A stretch of 64,000 bases of DNA. Origin: Niastella soli. GTDB taxonomy: Bacteria > Bacteroidota > Bacteroidia > Chitinophagales > Chitinophagaceae. Shown here piece by piece: positions 1 to 8,815 of this stretch (the first letter of the stretch is position 1; every line of letters begins with the position of its first letter). A program made the translations under genes and the position numbers. Location: NCBI RefSeq assembly GCF_017742245.1, contig NZ_JAGHKO010000011.1:210464-274463 (forward strand), read 5' to 3'. The notes beneath the pieces were generated by a model, which was not told the origin of the DNA, ran no database searches, and was given only the letters and a program-made list of their open reading frames with translations.

Positions 1-776
1 ATTTGAAAAGGTTGTTCGGTGCATTGATCGAGGTAACTTTTATCCCAGAAAACAAAAGTGCCCGGACTGCATTCCACCACCGGTCGTTTGGCGTGAATGG
101 AATAACTGGGCGAGCCACCGGCAATAACGTTTATCTTGTTATAGCCGTTCTTTTGCAGTGTCTGTAACAACTCTTCTACTTTAGCAAAAGCTTCATTGCT
201 TACGGCTGCACGTTCTTCCAGGGTGCCGCGGGTATGTCCGTCATAGGCATGCAACCCCGCAACAGACAGGCCCTTGGTTTGCGCGCAATATTTGTATAAT
301 TCAATGGCTGGTTGATCCGGGGTAATGCCCGTACGGTTCTGCCCGATATTTAAATCGATATATACTGAAATGGTAGCGTGCACCGCAGCAAAAGCTTTAG
401 CTATAGCTTCAGCGCAGGGGATATTATCGACCAGACAGGAAAAATGGGTGTTGGAGTATTGTTGCGTTACTTTAACAAAGCGGGCCAGTTTAGGACCAAT
501 AGGTTGATAGGCCAGCACCACATCAGGCGCGCCGCATTGACCCAGCATTTCGGCTTCAGCAATAGTAGCACATTTAAATTTGGTAATGCCGGCAGCCAGC
601 ATCAGCTGCGTGGCTTCTTTTGTTTTGTGGGTCTTTGCATGCGGACGCAGGCGTTGCACATCATCGATCATTTCTTTCAGGGTATCAATATTGGCCTTAA
701 CCCGTTCAGGAAATATTACCAGGGCGGGCGTATCCAGTTTGTCGATATCCTCGATCAAATACCAGTTTGTATCCAT
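1..776 (-). CDS. D-threonine aldolase-like PLP enzyme (alanine racemase N-terminal fold), 3' end cut by window edge
   Basis: Translating the minus strand from the ATG at 774-776 gives about 258 uninterrupted codons reaching base 1; the C-terminal part lies outside the window. The PLP-lysine region RPHAKTHKT lies near residue 50, followed by CATIAEAEML, a glycine-serine phosphate-binding motif (AGGSPSY) and CSPGTFVFWD. These are typical of the D-TA family, fold-type III PLP enzymes that cleave D-threonine to glycine and acetaldehyde or act on D-serine-type substrates. No signal peptide is visible, so it is cytoplasmic. It lies 137 bp downstream of the GntP-family permease gene on the same strand, which suggests import and breakdown of a D-hydroxy amino acid. 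The family assignment is firm. The exact substrate is inferred and could be another D-3-hydroxy amino acid. Confidence 0.85.
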   Translation of the reverse strand, partial: MDTNWYLIEDIDKLDTPALVIFPERVKANIDTLKEMIDDVQRLRPHAKTHKTKEATQLMLAAGITKFKCATIAEAEMLGQCGAPDVVLAYQPIGPKLARFVKVTQQYSNTHFSCLVDNIPCAEAIAKAFAAVHATISVYIDLNIGQNRTGITPDQPAIELYKYCAQTKGLSVAGLHAYDGHTRGTLEERAAVSNEAFAKVEELLQTLQKNGYNKINVIAGGSPSYSIHAKRPVVECSPGTFVFWDKSYLDQCTEQPFQ

Positions 777-913
777 GGTTGGTTTTTTATATTCGTGCAC
801 TGACAGAAGGCAATTGTACAGTAATGCTGCCGGAAATTTTTCAGGTTTGCCGTTTGCCGTTTCACGTTCCAACCAAAGGTAAGTATTATAGCAGGTACGA
901 AAATAGCGGCCCG

Positions 914-2230
914 TTACACAAAAATATCCATGATCAAAACTCCAATGAGTCCCATAACTGAAACAATGGTCTCCATCATTGACCAGGAGCGGATGGTATC
1001 GCGGATGCTGAGGTTGAAATATTCTTTATACATCCAGAAACCGGAATCATTTACATGGGAGAACAACAAGCTTCCGGCGCCAATTGACAATACCATCAGA
1101 TTGGGATTAACCTGCATTTGCGGAATAATGGGCCCGATGATCCCGGCAGCGGTGAGACCCGCTACGGTAGCAGAGCCAACGCAAATGCGAATTACCCCGG
1201 CTATCAGCCAGCCCAGTAACAGCGGATGCACAGGCCAGCCTTTTATGCTTTCAGCAATGGTAGTGCTTACGCCACTGTCGGTGAACACCTGTTTTAGCAC
1301 ACCCGCGCCGGCTACCACCAGTAAGATCAACGCCACATCTTTTATGGCATCGCCATAAATATCCATGATCATTTTTATCGGTTTGCCGGTATGAAGACCT
1401 AAGGAAAAAGTAGCTATCAGCAGCGACAACAGCATCACGATCACCGGATCGCTTATAAAATCATTCAACTGTTTCGGTGTGCCCGACAAAGACGTCACCA
1501 GGGGAATGATAGTGGTTATTGTTAACAGGATCACCGGCAGCAGGGCCGTTAAAAAACTATTGGCGGCATGCGGCAGGTCTGCATTGGCGATCACTTTGGG
1601 TTGAAACGTTTGCAATGGTTCACTTCGAATATGCTTCAGGGTTTTGGAAAAAAGTGGTCCGGCCACAATAATGGCTGGCACGGCCAGCATGATACCGTAT
1701 AACAGGGTAAGACCCATATTGGCTTTCAGTTGCGTTACCAGTGCGGTGGGCGAGGGGTGGGGCGGTAAAAAGCCATGGGTCACCGATAAGGCGGCCAGCA
1801 TGGGCAAGCCAATATATACAGCGGGAAGTTTGTATTGGTATACAACCGAAAAAATAAGAGGCACCATTAACACAAATCCTACATTATAATACAGGGGAAT
1901 GCCCACTACAAAACCAGTTACCATTAATGCCCATTGCAGGTGTTTTTCTCCAAAAGTGCGCATGAGCACCTGGGTGATCTTTTGGGCAGCGCCGCTTTCT
2001 GCCACCAGCTTCCCAAGCATGGCGCCCAGGCCAATGATCACAACCAGCGAACCCAATGTATCGCCAATGCCTTTTTGTACAGAAGTGGTGATCTTATTTA
2101 ACGGAATGCCGAGCCAAAGGCCGGCACCTATGGAAACAATAAGAAAGGCTAAAAATGGATTGAATTTTGCCCAGGATATAAGCAACACCAGCGCAATTAT
2201 GCAGGTAAAGACAATAAGTATTGTTGTCAT
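914..2230 (-). CDS. GntP-family permease (gluconate/D-serine type H+ symporter)
   Basis: A 438-aa hydrophobic protein with about 12 predicted membrane segments. Family features include GLWLGIPLNKI, GLGAMLGKLVAESGAAQKI, PLYYNVGFVLMVPL, the HGFLPPHPSPTA loop and a C-terminal NDSGFWMYKEYFNLS block. The start is set at the ATG at 2228-2230, where the hydrophobic helix MTTILIVFTCIIAL begins; an in-frame ATG 60 nt further upstream would add an implausible 20-residue tail. GntP proteins are inner-membrane proton symporters for gluconate, related hexonates or D-serine (DsdX). The D-threonine aldolase-like gene follows directly downstream, and no gluconate kinase or sugar-acid dehydratase is nearby. 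A D-amino-acid substrate is therefore as plausible as gluconate. Confidence 0.88.
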   Translation of the reverse strand: MTTILIVFTCIIALVLLISWAKFNPFLAFLIVSIGAGLWLGIPLNKITTSVQKGIGDTLGSLVVIIGLGAMLGKLVAESGAAQKITQVLMRTFGEKHLQWALMVTGFVVGIPLYYNVGFVLMVPLIFSVVYQYKLPAVYIGLPMLAALSVTHGFLPPHPSPTALVTQLKANMGLTLLYGIMLAVPAIIVAGPLFSKTLKHIRSEPLQTFQPKVIANADLPHAANSFLTALLPVILLTITTIIPLVTSLSGTPKQLNDFISDPVIVMLLSLLIATFSLGLHTGKPIKMIMDIYGDAIKDVALILLVVAGAGVLKQVFTDSGVSTTIAESIKGWPVHPLLLGWLIAGVIRICVGSATVAGLTAAGIIGPIIPQMQVNPNLMVLSIGAGSLLFSHVNDSGFWMYKEYFNLSIRDTIRSWSMMETIVSVMGLIGVLIMDIFV

Positions 2231-2329
2231 GGTATATGGATATGGCAAGTAATGGTAGCGGGTATACGAAATTCCCCAACTAGTGGTCATATTTCCCCCC
2301 GCTACTAATATAGCATTCTTTTACCGAAA

Positions 2330-2720
2330 GGCAATGCGGAAAGGGCAGAGGGGAGAAGGCAGAGGGCAGAGAAGAAAGGCAAAAGGCAATAGGCAATGGG
2401 GAAAAGGCAATAGGAAGATGCCTCACGAAATCGTCAAACGTCAAACGGGAAACGTGAAAGGGTTCGCGACAATCGAGATGCTCTTCGGCAATCGGCAATC
2501 CTGAATCGGCAATGGGTTCTCGAAATTCGAGCCTTCCGCCAACTGGCGAATGAAAACGTGAAAAAACGCCCCTCGCTTCGCTCGGATCTGTGGACTTAGA
2601 ACTCAAAGACCAACGAAACAAAAAATAGAGAACTAAAACCATAGAACAGAGAATCGTAAACTCTGAACCCTGAACTCGGAATCCTGAACCTGGGACTTTC
2701 AACTTTGTATAAAGAGAGAA
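2330..2720. repeat. Low-complexity word repeats in a 600-bp intergenic spacer
   Basis: The spacer between the divergent permease and the YdjM-like gene is made of short repeated words. GGCAGAG/GGCAGAA-like units fill about 2340-2370. GGCAATA and GGCAATG units fill about 2380-2415. TCAAACG and GAAACGTGAAA words lie near 2440-2460, CGGCAAT words near 2490-2515, and CTGAACC/GAATC words near 2660-2695. The open frames crossing it are word repeats in translation and resemble no protein. The GGCAATA word is the complement of the heptamer arrayed at 7731-7835. Confidence 0.6.
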
Positions 2721-2830
2721 CCACCCGTTGTCGGAGGCCCACTTATAAACTATGCTTTCATCTCTGCCCTCTGCCTTCCTGATCAACTGATCACTGGTCA
2801 ACTTTACCAACTTATACCTAACTTGGCGCT

Positions 2831-3838
2831 ATGGATTCACTTACGCATATAGTATTAGGTGCTTGTATCGGTGAAGTGTTTATTGGGAAAAAGTTCGGCA
2901 AGCGGGCTTTGTTGTTGGGGGCAGTGGCGCAAAGCCTGCCCGATATAGATTTTGTTGCTTCGTTCTGGATGACGCCCACCCAGGACCTGATTGCCCACCG
3001 GGGCATTACCCATTCGTTATTGTTCCTTTTGCTGGTTACACCATTGTTGGCCTGGCTGGCCAACCGGTGGCGCCGGCCCCATAATATTGCCTTTACTACC
3101 TGGCTTTGTTTTTTTGCTACGGAACTATTGACGCATCTGGCGCTTGATTGCTTTAATGCCTATGGCACCGGGTTATTGGAGCCCTTCTCGCACCAGCGGT
3201 TTTGTGTGCATGCCATGTTTGTGGCCGACCCATTGTTTACCATTTTACCGCTGATTGTTTCAATAGCCTTGTTATTTATGAAGACCGATCACAAAAGAAA
3301 ACGCTGGGCGGCGATAGCCATCGGCTGGTGCGTTTTCTATTTGTTTATTGATGTAGTGAATAAATCGATTGTTGAAGGCGCCGTAAAACGGGTGACCGGA
3401 CAAAAGCATATTACCTACCGGCGGCATTTTACTACGCCAACGCCTTTAAATAACCTGTTGTGGTATGTGGTGCTGGAAGACGATAAGGGGTACCATATCG
3501 GCTACAGATCGGTGTTCGACCGGAAGGAGGATATTGACTTTACTTATTTTCCCCGCAATGATTCCTTATTAAACCCGGTGAAAGACCTGGATGAGCTGAA
3601 GGACCTGTTTATCTTTTCTCAGGGTTATTATACCATTGAGAAGGATGGGAAAACGCTCGTATTTAATGACCTTCGTTTTGGGCAAATGATAGGCTGGTAC
3701 AAACCAAGGGCGGGTTTTGTGTTTCATTATTATCTGCAACGGCCTTATGGCAATGATATGATCGTACAACGCGGCCGCTTTGCCAACTGGGATAAAGCGG
3801 TGTTTATGTCAATGTTGCATCGGATAAAGGGGGAGTAG
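2831..3838 (+). CDS. YdjM-like membrane-bound metal-dependent hydrolase
   Basis: A 335-aa protein beginning MDSLTHIVLGACIGE. It carries the family pattern of His and Asp residues: SLPDIDFVASF near residue 40 and AHRGITHSLLFLLLV near residues 57-70. It has four or five hydrophobic segments in the first 185 residues and a soluble C-terminal half of about 150 residues. The N-terminal half matches the YdjM/YbcI (LexA-regulated, membrane-bound metal-dependent hydrolase) family. The physiological substrate of that family is unknown. It is a single gene, convergent with the phospholipase D-like gene, with a 105-bp GC-rich spacer between them. Confidence 0.82.
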   Translation: MDSLTHIVLGACIGEVFIGKKFGKRALLLGAVAQSLPDIDFVASFWMTPTQDLIAHRGITHSLLFLLLVTPLLAWLANRWRRPHNIAFTTWLCFFATELLTHLALDCFNAYGTGLLEPFSHQRFCVHAMFVADPLFTILPLIVSIALLFMKTDHKRKRWAAIAIGWCVFYLFIDVVNKSIVEGAVKRVTGQKHITYRRHFTTPTPLNNLLWYVVLEDDKGYHIGYRSVFDRKEDIDFTYFPRNDSLLNPVKDLDELKDLFIFSQGYYTIEKDGKTLVFNDLRFGQMIGWYKPRAGFVFHYYLQRPYGNDMIVQRGRFANWDKAVFMSMLHRIKGE

Positions 3839-3943
3839 CTATAAGGAGCTCCCCACTGGCGAGGCCTGCTAACGGCCTGTTGCAGGTCCTGAACGGGCCT
3901 GCACTGAGTGGAGTCGGAGTGTCGCGGACGGCATTTTATTAAC

Positions 3944-5128
3944 TCACCTGCTCTGCTTAAAGTAGAATGTAAATAAATAAACTATTATCCGCACCAGCCA
4001 GTAAGCACAATATTGAATAAACCGCTGGAAGAAGTTATACTTTTTATTAAAACCATCAACCGTTACCAGCACGCAGTCATTTTCAATTACCGCTTCCAGC
4101 TTTTCGTTCACCAGGGAGGCAAATTCCACATCGTTTACATCGATATTCAGCTCCACGCTGGCATATGCACTGATATCATTTACATTATACGAACCAATGG
4201 TGACCCATTTTTTATCGCGGGTAGCCATTTTGCCATGTAAAACGGCCTTGTTATATTCATACAATCTGATATTACGTTTCAGTAACCAACGGTACATATA
4301 ACGTTCGGCATGTTTGGCCAGCGGCACATCCGATTTGCCGGCTACTATGACCTGGATATCTATATTGCGTTTTGCCGCCCTCGACAAGTGATGCCTGATG
4401 ATGGTCCCCGGTAAAAAATACCCCGACATAATGATCACGTTCGATGTGGCTTTTTTTAGCATATCGATATAGCTCCGTGAGATCTGGTTCTTGCTTTTAG
4501 CCCAATCGTTCCGGCGAATGCGAAGGAGTGTATTACCAGTATTAGGCAGGTTGGGTATATTATTCCGGAGCATTCTTTTAAATGTCATTTGACCGGGCTT
4601 TGTCCACAAGTCGGTACAGATTTTAAACAGAACGCCCGCTGCCGGTCCTTCCATATACAGCGCCCAGTCGAGCCATGCCGGTTCATCATGAATATCATTA
4701 TAGCGATTGCTGATATTGATGCCGCCTACCAATCCAAAATGGCCATCAACCACCAATACCTTTTGGTGCATGCGGCGGCCAAAGTAAAAATGTTCGCTTT
4801 TTAAAAGCGGTTCAAAAAAGCGGAAGTGAACACCGGCTGTTTGTAATTCTTTAATAAATCCGGTCGATAATTCTTTGGAGGCATAGCCATCGGCCAGCAG
4901 GTAAACTTTAACGCCCCGTTTGGCAGCTTCCATCAGCGCGGCGCCTACCATTCTGCCGGTCTCATCACTTTCATAAATATATACCTGCAGGTGGACAGAG
5001 TGCTGTGCCAACTTGATCAATCGGGTGAGCACGGAGAAATATTCCCTGCCACCCCTGACCAGTTTTACTTTATTATAGGGAAGATAACCTGTAGAATTTT
5101 TATCGTAACCACGTAACATAGCTGCCAA
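3944..5128 (-). CDS. Phospholipase D superfamily protein, cardiolipin synthase-like
   Basis: A 394-aa protein with two HxK(x)4D catalytic motifs. The first is HQKVLVVDGHFGLVGG from H121 and the second is HGKMATRDKKWVTIGSYN from H298. This is the bilobal PLD arrangement that joins two phosphatidylglycerol molecules into cardiolipin or performs related transphosphatidylation. Unlike classical ClsA it lacks N-terminal membrane helices. Instead it ends in one hydrophobic segment (YWLVRIIVYLFTFYF), which may hold it at the inner membrane. The start is the first ATG of MAAMLRGYD; the ATG three codons later is also possible. It lies 56 bp downstream of fecR on the same strand and could be co-transcribed with it. 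A ClsB-type role is likely but not proven. Confidence 0.85.
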   Translation of the reverse strand: MAAMLRGYDKNSTGYLPYNKVKLVRGGREYFSVLTRLIKLAQHSVHLQVYIYESDETGRMVGAALMEAAKRGVKVYLLADGYASKELSTGFIKELQTAGVHFRFFEPLLKSEHFYFGRRMHQKVLVVDGHFGLVGGINISNRYNDIHDEPAWLDWALYMEGPAAGVLFKICTDLWTKPGQMTFKRMLRNNIPNLPNTGNTLLRIRRNDWAKSKNQISRSYIDMLKKATSNVIIMSGYFLPGTIIRHHLSRAAKRNIDIQVIVAGKSDVPLAKHAERYMYRWLLKRNIRLYEYNKAVLHGKMATRDKKWVTIGSYNVNDISAYASVELNIDVNDVEFASLVNEKLEAVIENDCVLVTVDGFNKKYNFFQRFIQYCAYWLVRIIVYLFTFYFKQSR

Positions 5129-5184
5129 GCTACAAAAATTATGTACGCGGTGTTAATGACTTTGAATGGGTTGCCGTCAGCTGA

Positions 5185-6405
5185 TTATTTTTTACCAGGG
5201 TGAACAGTAACGATGCGGTTCGAAATAGTGAACCTAACGCCGCCCGTATACTCCAGCATTTGCAATACGGTCCATATGTCTGAAGCCCGTTGCACTTCGC
5301 CACTGAAATGCAGGGAGGGTACGCCTTTATCGTATGCCACATCCATGTCGTACCAGCGGGCCAGTTCATTCATGACCATATTGAGCGATGTGTTGCGGAA
5401 AACAAAATCCCCGTTCTTCCAGGCAATTTCCTGTTTTATGTCGGCTTCTTCAACCGTAACATTGGAGTCTTTAGCTATGAGTTTTTTGCCAGGGGAAAGC
5501 ATATTGGTTTTATTATTCCGGTTCACTTTTACCAGTCCTTCAACCACCGTTGTTAGCGAACGGTCATCTTCTTTATAGGCAGAAATGTTGAAGGCAGTAC
5601 CAACAGCCTGAACTTCCATGTTGTCAACCGAAACGGTAAATGTTTTTTTGCGTCCGGAAGGCAGCAGCGAGGACTCTACTTCAAAATATCCTTCTCCGGA
5701 AAGGGCCACCCGGCGATCGGGGTTATTGAAGTGTATAGGGAATTGCAGGGTGGAAGCGGAGTTCAACCAGATATGAGAGCCATCTTCCAGAATAACCTCG
5801 TATTCGCCACCACGGGGTGTACGAATGGTGTTGAATACAGTTGCATTTGAAGGTTCACCGGTTAATTTATATTCCAACAGTCCGTTCCTGATTTTTTTCA
5901 CAACCACATTGCCTTGTTGGGCAACATCGCCATTATTCATTTCACTCAATGCAACGGTTGATCCATCGCCCAGGATCAATACTGCTTTTTTTGAATCAGG
6001 TGCAATACCAGGGGCTTTCTTTTGTGCTATTACTACAGATCTGGCGGCTGGTATTTGTGGCTTGTTTAAAGCAAAATAGGCGACCCCTCCGGCCACCAGG
6101 ATGACTAATGCGGCAACCATGTACCACCAGATCCGGAAGTACAGGCGTTTGCCTGTCTGTTCAGTGATGAAGAGTTGCTGAGATAGTTTCTCATACGCCG
6201 CCTGATGGTCATAGGAGCTCAATTCGTTCAGGTCATTGCCCAGCTTCTCCTGATCGAGCATGTCTTCGTATAATTTATTGTTGTCGCCATTTTCCTGGAG
6301 CCAGGTTTCCAGCTCCTGCTGTTCCGTTGGGGTCAGCTTATCCTGCATGTTCCCAAGGATCAGCGAGGCGATGTAAGTTGCTTTTTCAATTTGTTGTTCA
6401 TTCAT
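5185..6405 (-). CDS. FecR-family anti-sigma factor
   Basis: A 406-aa single-pass membrane protein. Residues 1-85 form the cytoplasmic sigma-binding region, beginning MNEQQIEKATYIASLILG. A transmembrane helix (WWYMVAALVILVAGGVAYFAL) follows around residues 90-112. The periplasmic FecR domain at about 185-290 contains TPRGGEYEVILEDGSHIWLNSAS and the GEGYFEV motif. The C-terminal DUF4974-type domain at about 330-400 contains ELARWYDMDVAYD and HFSGEVQR. FecR proteins relay an outer-membrane transducer signal to an ECF sigma factor. Normally the sigma gene lies directly upstream and a SusC/TonB receptor downstream. Here the sigma gene is 2.4 kb upstream and a phospholipase D-like gene follows, with no receptor. 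Confidence 0.93.
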   Translation of the reverse strand: MNEQQIEKATYIASLILGNMQDKLTPTEQQELETWLQENGDNNKLYEDMLDQEKLGNDLNELSSYDHQAAYEKLSQQLFITEQTGKRLYFRIWWYMVAALVILVAGGVAYFALNKPQIPAARSVVIAQKKAPGIAPDSKKAVLILGDGSTVALSEMNNGDVAQQGNVVVKKIRNGLLEYKLTGEPSNATVFNTIRTPRGGEYEVILEDGSHIWLNSASTLQFPIHFNNPDRRVALSGEGYFEVESSLLPSGRKKTFTVSVDNMEVQAVGTAFNISAYKEDDRSLTTVVEGLVKVNRNNKTNMLSPGKKLIAKDSNVTVEEADIKQEIAWKNGDFVFRNTSLNMVMNELARWYDMDVAYDKGVPSLHFSGEVQRASDIWTVLQMLEYTGGVRFTISNRIVTVHPGKK

Positions 6406-6847
6406 AAGAAAAGTTTAATACATGATTAATGGTGCTGGCTGCTGCTTCCCTTTTCAAATTCAATTTTGTGCAGCAAATTAGGTGTAGCGATTTGATGGTA
6501 CTGTAAAAACAACATTTCATATGTATTGTACTAAAGGGTGTAGTGAAAATCTTTAATAAATTCCCGAAATCGTAAAATAATATTTAAGGAATGGGTAGGA
6601 ATGCTAATGGTTTAGCCAATGGATTTAGTGTTTCTCTTAATATTATCGTAACAATCGAAGCTTCAGAAAGACAGCCCTCTAATATTATAAAACAAATAAT
6701 ACCTACGAATGATCTAATAAAATATCAAAAACCGAAAAAGTAATGATTGTAATCAAGCAAAGTATGGTAATTGTTAATATGAATGGGTATTTATTGATAA
6801 GTTGCTAATCAGATGATGAGTTGCAAGGATAACTTATTTACAAGTTA

Positions 6848-6998
6848 ACACATTAACTGGTTACTCAATACGGAGTGGAAAAGTTGATCAGTTGATCTGT
6901 TGACCAGTTGATCAGGTTAAAGGCAAATAAACACATTAATTGATTATTCAATACACTGTCTACAAGTTGAAAAGTTGACTAGTTGACCAGTTGATCAG
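6848..6998. repeat. Diverged direct duplication, 83-bp period, rich in TTGATCAG/TTGACCAG words
   Basis: Bases 6848-6915 and 6931-6998 align over 68 bp at an 83-bp offset. Both begin ACACATTAA, run through CTCAATAC or TTCAATAC, and end TTGACCAGTTGATCAG. The words GTTGATCAG and GTTGACCAG recur at 23994-24030, next to the CE12 gene. No open frame is preserved. Confidence 0.7.
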
Positions 6999-7199
6999 GA
7001 AGGCATGTTGATAAGGTTGACTGGGTTGATAAGGATGATAAAGGAAGTAGGAAGTTGATCAGACAGCTGGTGGCTTGAGGTGTTGGCCTGAAGAAGAAGT
7101 CTCAATGCGAAGTAAGCGGAGTTAGCAGATGACGAGAACGGAGTAGGTAGATATACGAGGTATATTGATTTATAGAAAGTCTACAGCAAGGCAAGAAAG

Positions 7200-7690
7200 G
7201 CGAAGCGTTTGCGAGCCTTGAGCGGTATAAGCGAGTTGTGTAATAGGCGACGGTTCGTGTTTCAGGTATACTTGGTAGTTTATGGTTCGCCGCATAAAGC
7301 GAGAAAAACGACACGTAGCGAACCATGAGTGAGTAAGTCTGCTATGTAATAAGGTAGAATGCGTAGCGAAGGATGTTGAAAGTGTACGAGGTGCGCTAAG
7401 TGAAAGATGAAGCGTAGCGAGTCGAGAGGGAAGTAGCTCAACTATGTAATAAAGCAGGTAAGTATTCGAAGTATAACTTGTATTTATTTGGTGCCGCATG
7501 AAGCGAGAATGGTGAAAGGCGTACAGAGTGCGCGCAAAGTAGGAAAAGCAACACGTAGCGAGTCATGAGCAGTATTGCGATCGAAATCAAAGTGTAGAAA
7601 GTGTGGGAAGTAAGAAAGTTAAATCGAGCAGCGCGAAGCGGAGCGAGTAACCCTGAAGATCGGGGAGAAATAATTTGCAAAGTAGTAAGG
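7200..7690. repeat. Diverged long repeat with AGCGAG/GTAGCGA words
   Basis: Two imperfect blocks share ordered words. CCGCATAAAGCGAGAA near 7290 matches CCGCATGAAGCGAGAA at 7494-7509. ACACGTAGCGAACCATGAG at 7311-7329 matches ACACGTAGCGAGTCATGAG at 7551-7569. The words TATGTAATAA and GCGTAGCGA recur between them. The spacing differs (about 204 versus 240 bp), so this is a degenerate duplication and not a clean tandem array. It has no recognisable coding content. Confidence 0.55.
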
Positions 7691-7730
7691 TTAAAACGAG
7701 CAACATGGAACGAATCGACCCATGCAAAGC

Positions 7731-7835
7731 CTATTGCCTATTGCCTATTGTCTATTGCCTATTGTCTATTGTCTATTGCCTATTGTCTATTGTCTATTGC
7801 CTATTGTCTATTGCCTATTGCCTATTGCCTATTGC
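7731..7835. repeat. Heptanucleotide tandem array, 15 copies of CTATTGY
   Basis: Exactly 105 bp consist of fifteen uninterrupted 7-mers, either CTATTGC or CTATTGT, with no indels. The array lies immediately downstream (minus-strand sense) of a terminator hairpin. A 7-bp unit shifts frame at every copy, so open frames across it give a repetitive leucine/tyrosine-rich peptide that is surely not a protein. Confidence 0.95.
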
Positions 7836-7844
7836 CCGGGCTAA

Positions 7845-7871
7845 TAAAAAAGCCGGGTAAGACTACCCGGC
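7845..7871 (-). terminator. Intrinsic terminator on the minus strand
   Basis: On the minus strand an 8-bp GC-rich stem (GCCGGGTA/TACCCGGC, loop of four) at 7852-7871 is followed by a run of six T. A second perfect hairpin, CCTCTTC/GAAGAGG, lies just upstream in the same transcript at 7888-7909. It would end a minus-strand RNA starting somewhere between here and the sigma gene. Confidence 0.75.
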
Positions 7872-8182
7872 CGTGGGGGATTCCTGCGCCTCTTCTGTAC
7901 CATGAAGAGGGATAATTGATGCACATGAGGAATGCGAATAGAAAAGTAATCCTGCCAGGCAGAATATAATATCCTAATAAGACCACAGGGCATTTGCATG
8001 CCATATGGACATTGTAAGTTTGTTTTACAAACTAATCAGAGATGCCTTTGGAAAATTGAACTACTACTGGGGAGCTTTCAGGTACTTTATTCTACATACA
8101 CTATGTATATCTTCGTGCATAGTAGAATCGGGTTTTGTTGCCTACGGGCAAAAAAATAGCTTTATAAAGAGATTCGAATTTT

Positions 8183-8213
8183 AAAAAGAAAGGGAGAGTA
8201 GAAACACTCCCTT
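8183..8213 (-). terminator. Probable intrinsic terminator on the minus strand
   Basis: A 7-bp stem (AAGGGAG/CTCCCTT, 8190-8213) is followed on the minus strand by a T-rich stretch (TTTCTTTTT). The loop is large and may form two more pairs. Confidence 0.6.
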
Positions 8214-8314
8214 GTAGTGACCCAACCAAACAGTCACATGAGATTCCCGCTCGACATTCCGTCTATTCGTCTGGCTGAAAGAACAAATAGTACAGATGAT
8301 CACATCGGGCGGAC

Positions 8315-8334
8315 AAAAAAGGCCTTGTTAAGGC
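8315..8334 (-). terminator. Intrinsic terminator on the minus strand
   Basis: A compact GCCTT-AAC-AAGGC hairpin (minus-strand sense) is followed by CTTTTTT. It lies about 480 nt past the sigma-factor stop codon, so it may end that transcript or a short RNA. A 27-codon frame starting MHEICMRYVYMK stops about 20 nt before the hairpin; I do not call it as a gene. Confidence 0.7.
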
Positions 8335-8815
8335 TAATTGTTCATTTATAGTTCAGGGTTAATAACAATTGTTGTGGGTGCTTGTATCTCACATTTCATA
8401 TACACATATCTCATACAAATCTCATGCATCCACTTAGGTTGCTACCTTCAATGGTCTTATAACCCCTTACACTAATATCGCCTGCAACAGCATAAACAAC
8501 TCTTAACGCCTGCCTAAACAATATTGTATCCTGTACCTAACGGTACAGCATCTGCTGTGTCTTCTTAAATATTATTTAATGAAATTGTCAAAATGTTTTT
8601 GATGGCTATACTCTATAACAATTCTCATTATATATATTTAAGCGTAAAGAACACGTGTTAGTGTGTATCCCGCACGGCCGAGTAATTATCAGTTTAGTAT
8701 TAAAACAACTAAGTGGCCAATTATTACTAGTCTAAACCGAAAAAAATTTAATAAAAGTGAAGAAATGCGTATTTCCACCTATTTTACGAGGGTGTTTTTA
8801 CAATAAAAAGGTAAT

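Larger units (their letters stand above)
6406..8815. other. 2.4-kb non-coding gap between ECF sigma and fecR genes
   Basis: No credible protein gene was found on either strand; the open frames are low-complexity. From low to high coordinates the gap holds an AT-rich stretch behind the fecR start (about 6420-6830), an 83-bp-period duplication (6848-6998), a diverged long repeat (about 7200-7690), a heptamer array (7731-7835) and three hairpins with U-tracts reading on the minus strand (7845-7871, 8183-8213, 8315-8334). The terminators imply that short minus-strand transcripts end here. They could be the tail of the sigma transcript or small RNAs. I could not identify a specific RNA family. Confidence 0.6.

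Noticed and set aside
2280..2810. A 176-codon minus-strand open frame between the permease and the YdjM-like gene
   Set aside because: It translates the repeated words of the spacer (VPGSGFRVQGSEF, LPIAFSPLPIAFC) and has no domain-like composition.
7102..8004. Several 60-110-codon frames on both strands in the sigma-fecR gap
   Set aside because: They cross the heptamer array, the diverged repeats or the terminator hairpins and give low-complexity peptides.
8385..8420. A 27-codon minus-strand frame (MHEICMRYVYMK...) ending just before a terminator
   Set aside because: It vaguely recalls small Bacteroidota leader-like peptides, but there is no homology that I can support. Mentioned only as a clue for the terminator finding.
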